Part shown: positions 46,057 to 57,124 of the stretch, in pieces
Numbering within the stretch: the stretch's first letter is position 1
Layout of the letters: each line of letters starts with the position of its first letter
DNA from: Cristatella mucedo
Taxonomy: Eukaryota; Bryozoa; Phylactolaemata; Cristatellidae
Reading direction: 5' to 3'
Length of the DNA: 64,000 bases
NCBI GenBank assembly: GCA_009760855.2
Contig: WPIO01000006.1
Location: 1,587,501 to 1,651,500, forward strand
Translations under genes and position numbers: made by a program
Notes under the pieces: model-generated
Told to the model about the DNA's origin: nothing
Databases searched by the model: none
What the model saw: only the letters and a program-made list of their open reading frames with translations

Positions 46057-46785
46057 AGCTTCTTGCTATATCCATCACCTTTTGTGGCTGAGGACATCAG
46101 TATGCACTCTTCTAGGAACCTATGGTACACGTATTGATTAGACTGCTAAATTAGGCAACCCCAACTCTTAGTCTTGGGAAGTCAATAAGCAAGCTTATCA
46201 GGATATTGCCTAGCAGACCTCTTGTAGACTCGTGCCTTCCCTAAGAAAAAGCAGTGTTTGGCCTTCATATTACTGCTTACTTTGTGTGCTCTTGCGATGC
46301 ACTCGAAGAGCAACGGGTTATGCGTTTCGTTATTGATATAAACAGCTGGTTATGATAGAAATATGTTTATTTTAATTTTCTGTAAGTTTGATCACTTAAT
46401 GCTTCTAGGCAGCTTGAGCAAGTATTTGCCAAACAAAATACTCTGGTCGTGACGTCACACACCAACTTCAGATGTCAATACATGACACTGTGTAAAATAG
46501 CAGACAAAAACTTTAACTTTTCGGGAATCACCCAGCAGGAGTCTCACACAGCTCACAGGAGTCTCAGCCCGCTGTACGTGCATGCATGGCATGCACATTG
46601 AAGGCCAATAGTGCACACTAAGGCTGCTGCGTAGTCTCTGCTTCGAGAGGCATATTAGAGTGGAGCAAATCAAGTTTTCTTCATCTTCACCTCGCGATCT
46701 GGCTACTTTTTCAGGCTCTTTGCAAGGCTTTCTAGGCGATCGCTATCCGACAACAGCCATTGCCACTTAATTAGAGCAGGAGCTC

Positions 46786-46961
46786 TATAAATAGCGGCCG
46801 AGGGATGCTTTTCGTCGTTAGTTACGAGCAACGGTCTTACTTATGTTCAGCCAAGGTCAGAGTGGCTCTGTGGTTACATGAAAAGATAGATAATTTTTCC
46901 CTTGTTTTTTTACCCATTTGCATGCCGGTCGGTCAATTAGTATTTGAGAAATATCAATAAA
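46786..46961 (+). promoter_or_regulatory. candidate TATA promoter followed by poly(A) signal, possible LTR
   Basis: TATAAATA lies at 46786-46793, with a CGTTAGTTACG initiator-like stretch about 30 bp downstream and AATAAA at 46956-46961. A TATA box and poly(A) signal about 170 bp apart is what the U3-R-U5 arrangement of an LTR would show. I found no matching second LTR, primer-binding site or gag/pol sequence, and no exon downstream, so this is a weak call. Confidence 0.25.
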
Positions 46962-47841
46962 TGTGCTTCGAGGGAGATAACTCCTATAGGGGTGGGCGTA
47001 ACTCCCCGCCCCTCGGCGATTCGCCCTTCAGTTCGCCAGCAGCAGCAACTGCAAGAGCAGCAGCTGCACCAGAACCAATCCACCATTGACAGCTAACGCC
47101 AGCGGCAGAGCGGATATCCTATTTCAGTTCCTGGTGAATGAGAAATTGACGTTTGTCGTCTGCTGCTGCTGCTGCTATTTTCCTGCAACGCAAGAAAACT
47201 CCCATCCGTTCGATTTCAATTGGTAATTGGTAAGGTGTCAAGTAGCCAGTAGCCCGACACGTGACCGATCATTGCTGTCATAAAATCGCAAGCTGAGGTG
47301 AGTCACCCACTGTGAACACTTGTTAACTAGCATTTTCACCTGCAGCCAATGGAGGCAGCTAATTTTGCAGCCATAAACAAATCACGTCTTTCCCGACGTG
47401 TATGACAAATATGGCAGTTCGTTCTACTCTGAATGCTCTGACTATAAAATCTTGAGAGTCATATGCTGAGGTGAAATTTCTTCACCTTTTACAAGAGTCG
47501 CCAATATCTATATAGCCACACTGAGTCTCTTAGTAGGTCGATTGCCTGAAGAAGCTGTTTATCAGCAGGGGCTAACATTAACTGAGGTGGAGAACATGAC
47601 TAATACATGCCTAACTTATCAGACCGTTGCCATTCTATGTTAATCGATAACGAAGCATATTTCCACGTTTACCCTGCTGATATCTAGGTGTATAGCAGTT
47701 TATGAAGAAGGCTAGCTGGAGCAACCCCCAGTGAGTGCCTATCTCATACGTTTGAACCATCACTGGGTGCAGGATAAAATATCATAGCCCTGGCTATTGA
47801 TTCTCTTGCAGCTATTTGAAAAAAACAATGCAATAGACAGA

Positions 47842-47876
47842 GATTAATTTCTCTTAGGGTGATACAAATAACCTAT
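47842..47876 (+). mobile_element. LINE-A/SINE-2 tail scrap
   Basis: AGAGATTAATTTCTCTTAGG then GTGATACAAATAACC matches the right arm and end of the tail hairpin, with the left arm missing. Confidence 0.45.
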
Positions 47877-48789
47877 TACCATGATCGTCAGTATTAATAA
47901 CCTGACTGGTGTAGCATTCCTATTGTTCACCAAAATGCTTCAAGTTACTGTGAATACCGTATAGATCTCACACATATATATCTACGTTGCTATCACTGAA
48001 AAAATGGATGAGTATGCAGATGTTTGCTTTTTAAATAAGCGCTATCAAGCTTATACCGTCGACATAGATGTATGCCTTTAGGGGCCAGGAGACGCCAGAC
48101 CTTGACCTTCTTAGGGTAGCCTATCGTAGAAATCTGAACGGCTTATCTGGTTAAAGCCATAACATGCAGTCCAGGTTAGTCTAAAGAGGGGCAGGGGTTA
48201 TTAGCCCTCACCTTCCTATACCCACGGTAGTCTATCATTAATGAAAAAACAGTTCAAACCTGCCAAAGCGGGTCACCTGTGCAATGAAGATTGCTCTGGC
48301 TCAAATATTTATAGATATTCTGCTTGGACTGTTGGAAAGGCTTGAAATATCTCCTAATTTATACTGCTTCAGAAATAGTATGAGGTACTATAGTTCATTT
48401 TTTGTATTGTGCTTGCTTTTTCACACGTTACAGAACTGGATTCACAGCTGGAGTCCAAAAAGCTTGTGCAACCAATGGGATCACCAACGCGGCTGTTTTC
48501 TATGCACTCCAGCCAATTGCAGCCTGCGGAGGAAATAAGAGCCACAGCCAGGGCAGATTTTGAACGTCTTGACATTATGCTGCGTTGAAAAATTAAAAAT
48601 AATAAATATTACAATCACAAGACTTTACATATCGTCTTGTAAGAGCTCAATCTCTTTCTAGGCACTTTAAAATGTATAGACAGGAAGAATTTTTCAATTG
48701 GTTAATAACAGCATTCACAGTGCCAACCCGCATAAACACGTAAAGGACAATTCACAGGAATCTAGCAGATGCAATTAGGAACAGGTGTA

Positions 48790-49388
48790 CAAGGCCATTT
48801 AAAACGAATTAATCGATTTCATGACGCATCGCTACCGTTCTCAAGCATCGTCATGGAATAAGTCAGCGACCATTTGAAAGAGAATTTTTCAAAGTTTTAA
48901 AATTTTTTTCTAAAGTTGGAGCACCACCACATTGGCACCTGATGGTTCGAGTGAGCTTTTTAAATGAAAAAGTGCCCCTGCGATTTGTTGGTCGGAAAGG
49001 GGCCCGAGACTTTGCTCTTTTTGCTTGGCCTGCGAGATCCCCAGACCTCAGATTACACTGCGTGTAATATTTTCTCGTGGGGATGTGTAATAGATCGAAT
49101 TTATGTTCCACCACTGCCCACTAACCTCGATAGCCTCAGGTATCGAATGACAACAGCGATCAACACAGTGGATCGTGAAATGCTGATGTGTGTCTGGGAG
49201 GAATTCTCTTATCACATTGATGTTGACCGTGCTGCAGGTGGTGGCCACATTGAACACTTGTAAGACAGGAAATACAAGTTTTATTATGAGTAAAATACTT
49301 GTGACTTGGCTGGAGTTTTGCATTATTTTCCTCAATACAATATTACATAATAAAATCGGCCCATTCTCTTTAAAAAACCTTTAACTGT
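48790..49388 (+). mobile_element. mariner-like element, internally deleted
   Basis: About 600 bp bounded by TA on both sides (48788-48789 and 49389-49390) inside LINE-A. The ends share an imperfect inverted match: TTTAAAACGAAT near the left, and TTTAAAGAGAAT in the complement of the right. Only the transposase C-terminus remains. Confidence 0.7.
48905..49263 (+). pseudogene. mariner-like transposase C-terminus
   Basis: In one frame the DNA reads GAPPHWHLMVR (family form QDGAPPH, with the catalytic Asp replaced by Val here), then GRKGARDF and WPARSPDL. After a frameshift it reads NIFSWGCVIDRIYVPPLPT, LDSLRYRMTTAINTVDREML, CVWEEFSYHIDVDRAAGGGH and IEHL, then a stop at the normal family C-terminus. 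Only about the last 110 residues survive, and the lost Asp plus frameshift make it inactive. Confidence 0.85.
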
Positions 49389-49510
49389 TAGTTTCTTTTT
49401 AAATGTGATCAAGTCAGGGTTTGGCGTCATGTCAGTCGGGAAAGATTTTCAGGCTTTGGGGCATGCGAACTAAAGACACGATCTCCAAAGTTTAGGTTTT
49501 TTTTAGAGAC

Positions 49511-49867
49511 ACAGCTACATGACTTGAGTAAGACGAGTGTGTAGTATGATGAGCCTGATTGAGATGATCTTTCTAAATTCAAACACCCCAGAAGACAAGA
49601 AACTTCTGTTCAGGAAAGGTATGGCCATACCCACTGCCAGTCTCTAACATTTAAATCCGTTCATATTAAAATTCCAAATGAAATTAAGGTAACACTTGAC
49701 TTGGCTAGAAAACTTCAGACTCCGACGAAATTTTTAGCCAGGAATTGTCCAGATGTATTGGTCTGATCCATTCTCATGATGGCGCATACCAGCTAAGTGA
49801 CTTGTCATCAGCTTAAGAAGTTACTGCAGGAGTATAGCTCTGCTTCTAACCTGGCGATTAACTACGT
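49511..49867. other. unassigned non-coding stretch
   Basis: No supported feature. Confidence 0.5.
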
Positions 49868-50625
49868 AATTTAATGTATCTCTGTCTGTATAAATCCGCA
49901 AAGCCACAAAGACTATGTGGGTGTATGCAGGAGGGTTTTGAATATCGCGCTCACAGAATAAGCGGCTTCCGGTACATATTCGGTAGCCAGCAGACTTCAT
50001 CTCACGCAACAAAGAGAAAATGGGAAGCGTAGCAGAGTCGGGAGAGCAGTTGAAGTAGTGAGTAGCATGAAAGTAGCAGCTCAGGACCGCTGAAAAGGAT
50101 GAGCCATAGTCACGAGCAGAAGAGTAGTTGTCGTTGTTTTGAAAACGAGTTTTGAAAACGAGTTCCACACAGTAGGACCTGCAGAGCTAAAGCTTCTGTC
50201 ACCAACGGTCTTTAAGCTGAGGATTGAAGCAGCTAATTTATTGTCCGTACAGGACCTGAGGGCACGATGAGGTTTGTAACTGGTGCAGCAGTTCAGCTAG
50301 GTACGAAGGAGCCAAGCCGTGGCGGGCCTTTTGGGTCAGCATCAGAACTTTGCTCTGTATCCGTCGATCGACCGGCAGCCATCCCAGCTCTTATAGCAAA
50401 GAAAACGCACGGTAAAACCTCTGGGACTTGAAAGCTAGCCTTTCAGCCATATTCGCAGCCATTTGCAGTGGCCTAAGTGCTTTTTTGGTAGCCCAGCCAA
50501 AAGAAAATTACAATAATCAAGCCGAGACAGAACTGAGGAGCTAGTTTAATTTTCTACAAGCCACTGTGAAGGATAGCTCCTAATCTTAGATAGGGATCGG
50601 ACGCGATGGATAGCTGTAGAAGCAG
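49868..50625 (-). mobile_element. LINE-B 3' half
   Basis: The complement of the LINE-B end (ATCCGCAAAGCCACAAAGAC, ATTCGGTAGCCAGCAGACTT) comes first, then the 3' UTR. The minus-strand C-terminal coding block follows (plus-strand CGATCGACCGGCAGCCATCC and AAGCCGTGGCGGGCCTTTTG). The protein block corresponds to LGWLPV..RI..KVL..KARHGLAPSYLAEL. A 14-bp tandem duplication (GTTTTGAAAACGA) lies near 50140. It is truncated at an AT microsatellite. Confidence 0.8.
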
Positions 50626-50631
50626 TGTATA

Positions 50632-50657
50632 AATATATATATATATATATATATATA
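50632..50657. repeat. AT microsatellite
   Basis: Short alternating AT run at the LINE-B truncation point. Confidence 0.9.
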
Positions 50658-53451
50658 GTAGCTATACTTACTTAAACTATTTAGCTTGACATGTATTTAC
50701 CACAATTTTTTTCTTTCGTCTTCCTGTTGACTTTCCTACGAATGAATCCTTCGATTGTGCACTTATACCTTGTTCTTGAATAAATATCAAGCATCGATGC
50801 GGATAGTCGTTATCTCAAGATCTCTGTGCATATTTCCTTTGCACACCAAGCCACTGACCTATTATTATGAAACGCTGAACCAAAAGGCAGCTTATATATC
50901 GGATCTATCACAAAAGGAGTCAACATCCTCCCAGCCAGGTCTGCGAACAATGTTTCTCGTTTCACGCACGCAGAGAGCTAGCCGATCACCAACACCAGAA
51001 GTTTATTGTACGACGCACAGAGCAAAAGGACGCACGACTCCCTTTGCCCCTTCCTCTAATCGACTTGCTTCTCCTCTATCCCGGCTGTGCTCTCGCCCAC
51101 CCCGATCATTAACCCGAGGAGGACCACAGCTGTGTACCGGCCGACCCTGATGGTGAATCCACCATCTGTTCACCACTGGGTTACCGGCCTGTGTCCACGC
51201 CACATCACAGGCGGACCACAGATGTGCACCGGCCTCTCTCGGTGATGCTCCCAACAGCTGTTCGCCAGCGGTTTGTCAGAGGAGCAGTATAGGCCTGCAT
51301 ATAACCCAACTAAAAATAGTAGACAGTTATCAAACCTTTTAAAATACTTGTTCATTCGTCTTGTGCAAACTAATTCGGTAAGGCCGAAGAGGATTTGCAT
51401 TTTGCTATTCTAGCCAATTTAGTCCACCATGTACTGACCTGCACTAGTTAGTGGTTAGCCGTCCAGGGCATGGCCGTTGCTACAGTTACCAAGAAGAGAT
51501 TTCCATTCGTAATGAGCGGTTGTGTGCCTGCCACAAACAACGAGCTGCCAAATGAATCCTAGTGTAGAACACGATCGTCCTGTACAGTACTAGAGACAAT
51601 TCGATTTCCCTTTATATTTTAGAAAAGTCAATCGCACATTGTTGGCACAGCTCAGAGCTTTTGTTGACTATAATAGCATAAATAAATAAATGAACTTATA
51701 AAACTTGCGCGTGCGAGTCTCGTAGCAGCACATTCTCAAACTTTCCCAACTCTTCAGAGTACCGGCAGCCAGATAAGCCACCGTTCATAACAATGATGAG
51801 ACAGATGGAACTGCCTCTATTGCTCTGCTGCTATCCTACTATTCATTAGTACACAATGTTTGCATGATATTCATTCTTAAAAGGCTAGCACTACCAGAAG
51901 TAGTGTATACTAGAAAAGCATATTCTGAAAATAAACAGCTAAAGGTCTTTTTTTCTGCACATAATTTCTCCCTGGATGCCCCATGCAGTTGTTGACACTG
52001 AATAAACATGAATATAAAACCCATGCAGACTAGAATAAGACCAATTTAAAGAGATATGTTTGTACTACCCATCAGCAGAGCACTAATAAACCCTGGCAGA
52101 AATTACTGCCTATCTGTAGGTCATTAATAAATCCTGACAATCATTAACAGATAGCATCTTTACTGCCAAGATGGCCTTTGTAGCCGGAAACTGGTCAGGT
52201 GATCAGGGAATACAAAGGACTTTTGGAGTCTATGCGAGCTTGAAGGATCCAGCCATTTAGAAAAAAATCGATCTTCGCAGAAAAATAGAGCAAGACGCAA
52301 AATGCTTCCATCGTTGTTCATCCCTCTATCTTCTTTCATCGGAGGATTGACGAACGTTGCGAAAAAATCCACTTTCAGAAAAATAACCATTGACCAAGCA
52401 AGAATGAGACAGTCTGATTCCACAGCACTATCATTTCTTCGGGAGAGAACTTATTCAGAACAAGCAGTTTTATATTTACTAGCATTCAATGAACGTGGCA
52501 GCTGTGTCAATGGCAGCACTGTCGACAGCAGCAGCGTCTTCCTATCTGTGATCACAGCCGAAGCGTTTGCCGAAGCCTGCCGTAGTCGCAGACAGTCTGA
52601 CCTGGTGTTCACCCTACCAATCCGTGTTTCACAGCTGGTAACTTTCAGGCAGCTCTGCACGATAGCAGGTGCCTATTTGGTGTCTAACAGCATTGGAGTC
52701 AGAGCTCAGCAACTGACAGCTGATTTCAATTGGCCACCGTGCAGTAACTAGTAGCAGGCTAGCTGATAACAGTGGGGGTCTCAGACGGCCTTATTAGGCA
52801 GCCACGCCCAGATATCGCCTGAAGGTCATCAACCTGAGCCACTAACGTAGAGTAGTGAAATATTGCAATTTCAGTTTGTTTAACCGGCGGAGGTGGCTCT
52901 TCCGAAAATATTGCTAAGCTAGAGCTGACTGACATCGTTGACAATTGGCATTTCTGGCAGGTTCCGGCTTCTCTAAGTGGAATATTAATCGGTCCCTCTG
53001 GTTGCCTTACCTCATTCAGGCTACTGCTTGAAAGCTTCGTAAGCATTCAGTTACAGCTCGGCAAATACTTAGAGTACGAATAACCAAAAGGCGGCCGTGC
53101 ACAGCAAACGCAAAATAAAATACTTCGCGTGTGACACCCAGCTCGATCTCGTCTCTGACATTATCTCGTCAACTTCGACAGCGTGCAGGAAAGTGACAGT
53201 GCAGAACCTCGAACCGCATCATGCCGCACTCGGTAGCTGCCGAGCCCCTTGGAGATCAGCAGGACGCCACTTTTCCTATCCGTGCCTCGTAAGCATCGGT
53301 AAGCAAGCTAACTAGGCAATGCTTGCTCCTTTGAAGGTCGAGACCCTGGCCGCCGAAGCGACCACATGATTCGTGTCTGCCTCTCCTAAAGGCAAGGCTC
53401 TGACGACAAGCGTTCGAACATGGAAGCAATCGGGCCAAGTGTAAAGTTCAA
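50658..53451. other. unassigned stretch
   Basis: About 2.8 kb with no recognised element. GGACCACAGCTGTGTACCGG (51121) and GGACCACAGATGTGCACCGG (51213) start two imperfect copies of a roughly 92-bp unit. A 149-codon plus-strand frame (52302-52751) has no recognisable motif. Confidence 0.4.
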
Positions 53452-53525
53452 TAAACAGGTGAGTTTTTTTATTTCTTTTTAAATGCGGTCAAGTCAGGGG
53501 ATGTCGGGAGCCAAGTCGGGAGTGG
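53452..53525 (-). mobile_element. LINE-A fragment
   Basis: TTTCTTTTTAAATGCGGTCA, AGTCAGGGGATGTCGG and AAGTCGGGAGTG match the LINE-A 3' coding end seen at 14610, 31610 and 43970. Both ends are truncated. Confidence 0.65.
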
Positions 53526-53534
53526 TATCGTAAA

Positions 53535-54134
53535 TTGTTCACAAATGGAGGCAAGAGCGACGTCGATTTCGTGAAAGAAGAATTGTATCCTGAATCTTTG
53601 CAAAAAATTGACTTAGGTTCATCAACCTTTTCATATCCAAAACGGGGCGACATATGTCGGTGCCTTTCGAATGGCATCTTGGCTGCTACGTCTAGTTGTC
53701 CCAATGAGTTTGTTGCTGTTTTCATTGTTGATGAGGAGAAGGTGCCACTATTACGACAGCTACCTAGCAAGCGTGTCAATTTGCGACAACAGTTTGCATA
53801 TCTTTATCCGGCAGATATTGTTAACCTTATTTACTATCAACTAGCAGATCGTGCTGCCATAGTATCGAGCACGATAGGAAGCAGAAGAAGCCATGCTGCC
53901 TTTTCCGCCGCAGTATCCGTATCCGTATCCGTATCCGTACCCATATCCGTATCCGTAGTATCCGTAGTATCCGTAGTATCCGTAGTATCCGTAGTATCCG
54001 TAGTATCCGTAGTATCATCAGAAATTCATAAGGATCGCGTAATTAAAGCTCCTTTTAGTCCATCGTGTGCTGCCAGTGATCTCTTGACTTCCCGTGTTCC
54101 TGCAAGGTCTTACTTAAGTATTGCCAAATGCTGA
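53535..54134 (+). CDS. unrecognised open frame, possible exon or element fragment
   Basis: An open frame of about 200 codons with no ATG at its left edge (the first codon used here is TTG). Residues 1-110 look protein-like and non-repetitive (for example SDVDFVKEELYPESLQKIDL and VFIVDEEKVPLLRQLP), with mixed charged and hydrophobic residues and a Pro-Ala-Asp-Ile-Val block. Residues about 130-165 are a Val/Ser repeat from a 6-bp then 9-bp tandem repeat. I do not recognise the family. It follows directly on a LINE-A fragment, so it may be an exon, a transposon piece or chance. Confidence 0.3.
   Translation: MFTNGGKSDVDFVKEELYPESLQKIDLGSSTFSYPKRGDICRCLSNGILAATSSCPNEFVAVFIVDEEKVPLLRQLPSKRVNLRQQFAYLYPADIVNLIYYQLADRAAIVSSTIGSRRSHAAFSAAVSVSVSVSVPISVSVVSVVSVVSVVSVVSVVSVVSSEIHKDRVIKAPFSPSCAASDLLTSRVPARSYLSIAKC
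53912..54015. repeat. tandem repeat switching from 6-bp to 9-bp period
   Basis: CCGTAT hexamers (about 53920-53955, one variant) pass into about seven CCGTAGTAT nonamers. The nonamer equals the hexamer plus an inserted AGT, and both periods are multiples of three, so the surrounding frame stays open. Confidence 0.85.
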
Positions 54135-54137
54135 AGC

Positions 54138-54862
54138 AATTAGACGTTAGTCCCACCTTTGACCCACCAAAAGAATTGCAATAGAAACCATATACGGCAT
54201 CCTGTTGTTCGTAGTCAGCAAGCCATGTTCGGATCATTGTTTCTCTATTCGGAAGCGTGTTCGCCGGCGCGTGGTGACGTCAGCAGCCGAGTCAGCAGCA
54301 CTTGCCGATGTCGCGCTCGGTGCTACACGGGGCTTCAAGCACTCTGCACATTTTAGCCTCCTTGCAAAATGAGGTTTAAACTAGGTTCACTGCCAAGGAG
54401 TTGCGTATTGCTCCATACATAATCCTGACATACTCAGTGGCGGAGCCAGACCGTGGGCAGAGGGCAACTACCCCCCCCCCCCCCCCGTCCCCCGCCTTTC
54501 AAAGCGAGGGGCGCAGCGACCTCGAACACCCCTATAGAGAAGAAACTAGGCCAGGGCGGGTCTTATAGTCTGGACATGGGCTTGTGTTTTCTGTAGGTTC
54601 ACTTAATTCAAAATAATTATAATAATCATTATGATCGTGTGCTGTAATATTTTTTTCAATAATTGCAGGTATGGTCCCACTGAACGGAACTCCTGGCACC
54701 TGAACACAGGCACGACTTGTTCCTACCCTAAGACCCCTCCCCCAGAAGATGTATATACGACCTCCTCGAAGCGCCTCTTTAACGCTAAATTGCCAGTCAG
54801 CTCGCAATATCCAAACAAAAATCTCGAGACCGACTTCTCAGTTCAAGCCTCTGTACGCAGCA
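54138..54862. other. unassigned stretch with hAT-like terminus
   Basis: CAGTGGCGGAGCCAGACCG at 54435 closely resembles the terminal sequence at 45756 (complement). A 16-base C run at 54471-54486 follows. No partner terminus is visible, and the rest is unassigned. Confidence 0.4.
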
Positions 54863-55035
54863 TTAGCTGATTTAACAGCCTCATTTTATATAGCAGCACA
54901 AGAATCTTAGCGAATAAGAACCTTAAATCACCACCATTTACAGTTGGTAATGAAGAATGGCCCGCTGCAGGATTCAAACCTACGACCTCGGTCGTGAAGA
55001 GCAAGCAACTTACCGGTTGTGCGATAACGGCTGCA
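54863..55035 (-). mobile_element. SINE-1 copy
   Basis: On the plus strand: TTAGCTGATTTAACAGCCTC, ATCACCACCATTTACAGTTG, CAGGATTCAAACCTACGACC, CGGTCGTGAAGAGCAAGCAA. The layout is the full SINE-1 on the minus strand with moderate divergence. Confidence 0.8.
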
Positions 55036-55373
55036 ATTCATTCCTTATCGTTTGGGAAATGGCTTGCGCTTGCACTGATTTCTTTGGAATGATATGCATA
55101 GTATTAGATTTTTTTCTTTTTAACATTTAGATTGTCAACATAGGGACACAGCAATCATTTAAAAAACATAACTACCGCAGGTGGTTTGTCATAAGTTGTA
55201 GAGCAGAAAATGTTTGCCCCGAGCCTCGGGGACCGATCGCGAAACCGTCGGTTTGCTTCAGCTTTGCTTGCATTCTAATTCCTGGCAGCTCAGCCTACGA
55301 TTTGCAGGCTAATCCAAATTACTCCGATCTGCTTGTTGGGTTGAATTTACACTTTATAGTAGTTAGAAATTTT
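55036..55373. other. unassigned non-coding stretch
   Basis: No supported feature. Confidence 0.5.
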
Positions 55374-55384
55374 CCCTCTCTCTC

Positions 55385-55442
<58 letters not shown>
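55374..55442. repeat. CT microsatellite
   Basis: About 70 bp of CT dinucleotides with CCCTC and TTTC interruptions. Confidence 0.9.
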
Positions 55443-55443
<1 letters not shown>

Positions 55444-57124
55444 GTTGCTCTCGCTTTCTTTCTCTGCAACAGCTTGCTTTTTAAGGAGCAGAAAAGCACA
55501 CAGTTGTATCTCAAAGCGCAGAGACAGCGGAGAAGTTATTGCTATGCCACGAGTTTTAAATCCTCTCCATCCCTAGCGCCATCACTCTCAGCAACTAGTT
55601 CACAGTCGCATTTTTAATTATACTTGTGCCTATTTAACTATCTTTCGCCTGTGCCTATTTAACTATCTTTCATTAGCTCGCTATTGTCTTGTGTTTTTAT
55701 CTTCCTGTGCTTATCGCCCACGGTAGCGTAAATGTATAACTACAAATTCATTGATTTATTTTTTGAATCATTTATTCCCCACAGCATCAAACTTAAAATG
55801 GAAATTGTTTGCCACGCACTGAGAATTAGCAGCTTAATAGACTGTTCTTTCTTGCGGTTAGTTGTTTTATTAGCAGCCGCACTGTGCTATTACGACTACC
55901 ATTTTCAATAAACGCCCCGGTATTTTGTTCGGTTGACTTATATCTCAACCTAATTATAAATTTCTATGTACCGTCTATCTAAGGAACCTGGAAATACATT
56001 TAATTCTTCAATGGTGCTATGCAAATTTCTCACTATCATGATCTTTATCTTAAATTCATCAAGAATGTATGCTAACGATCTGCGACATCTAAAGCTAAAT
56101 GGGCATCTTGAACAAGAGTTACTAAAATGCATATTTCCGGGCTAAATTGCACCTAAAGAAGTAGCAAAAGGCGTTTACTTATCGTCAGATTATTTTATGA
56201 AAGAGCGAAGCAAAGAATTGCAAGAATATCAGTGCAATGCTTCAATACTTATATTATATGCCAATCTCCAGATGTTCCACAGTTAAGCTGAGCTCGCAAA
56301 GAGTTTCACAGATCGTGACCCTAAATCCTCCGGAGCGAATGGTGCAGTGCTGCTGGCATTGACGTGAGTGATCCGCAAAATGCTGAGTCCTGGTAACTAC
56401 GGCAACTTTTTTTCTGTACATTTGTTCATCGTTTAGACATTGACATGACGAACGTGGTGCTGGCGGTGCTCTAAAGTATACTTTTAGAAAATATAATATA
56501 ATATAATAATTGTAATATTTTTATTATATTAAATGTTTAATGTTATTTTATTATACTTATATTTTAAAATATTGTTATTTTAGAAAATATAACAATATAA
56601 TTTTTCCAAAATATAATATTAGCAGGGTTTTAAGATGTAATTTTAGAGCCCTGCTAATATGGATACCTTTTACTATCGTTAAAATGACTTTCCGATGGAT
56701 ATTCGTTCTATCTTTACTTTATTTCTGCACGCGCGCCAACACCTCGACTATCCGTATTTGTCACCGAAATTATTTTTATTCTGATGGAATCAAGCTGAGG
56801 ATCGTGTATAAACATGGCTTCGCGATCCTTCACGATGGTGGCGACTCAGCTCTGAGAATTTTCCAAAGCTTCTTCACCATTACAGGCATGCCTGTGACGG
56901 AGGCTTAATTAAAAACTATTCCGAGTATGTCGCTGCAATACAATGTTTTAGTGAGACCGTTCGATGCTCAAGGACAAACCTACGAATGGCGTCCCTCATC
57001 TTGTCGAAAATTTCTGCAAAAGAGCTCTTGCACAAAAGAAATGCATCAAACGCACCCAAGCCAGTATATCGAGTCAAGACCGTTATATTAGCTGTAGTAA
57101 AGGTAAAAGGTAGCTATCACAGCT
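55443..57124. other. AT-rich unassigned stretch
   Basis: About 1.7 kb, strongly AT-rich around 56480-56620, where the motif TTTTAGAAAATATAA occurs twice (near 56484 and 56579). No gene recognised; the roughly 120-codon frame at 56540-56908 lacks family resemblance. Confidence 0.45.
56616..56660. repeat. 12-bp perfect inverted repeat
   Basis: ATATTAGCAGGG (56616-56627) and CCCTGCTAATAT (56649-56660) are exact complements separated by 21 nt. It could be a terminal-repeat relic or a chance stem. Confidence 0.55.

Larger units (their letters stand above)
46057..48594. other. unassigned stretch
   Basis: About 2.5 kb without an identified element or gene. It contains the promoter-like segment at 46786 and a LINE-A/SINE-2 tail scrap at 47842. 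The CAGCAGCAGCAACTGC region near 47040 and GCTGCTGCTGCTGC near 47163 are short CAG/CTG runs. Confidence 0.4.
48595..49510 (-). mobile_element. LINE-A 3' part, split by a mariner remnant
   Basis: The tail side (48595-48789) has a degraded hairpin (AAGAGCTCAATCTCTTTCTA, GGCACTTTA) and 3' UTR (GACAATTCACAGGAATC). The coding side (49389-49510) resumes with TTTCTTTTTAAATGTGATCA and CAGGCTTTGGGGCATGCG. The two parts are contiguous in other copies. Confidence 0.75.

Noticed and set aside
52302-52751. 149-codon plus-strand frame
   Set aside because: No motif, no family resemblance, no supporting splice or promoter context; length is plausible by chance in this composition.
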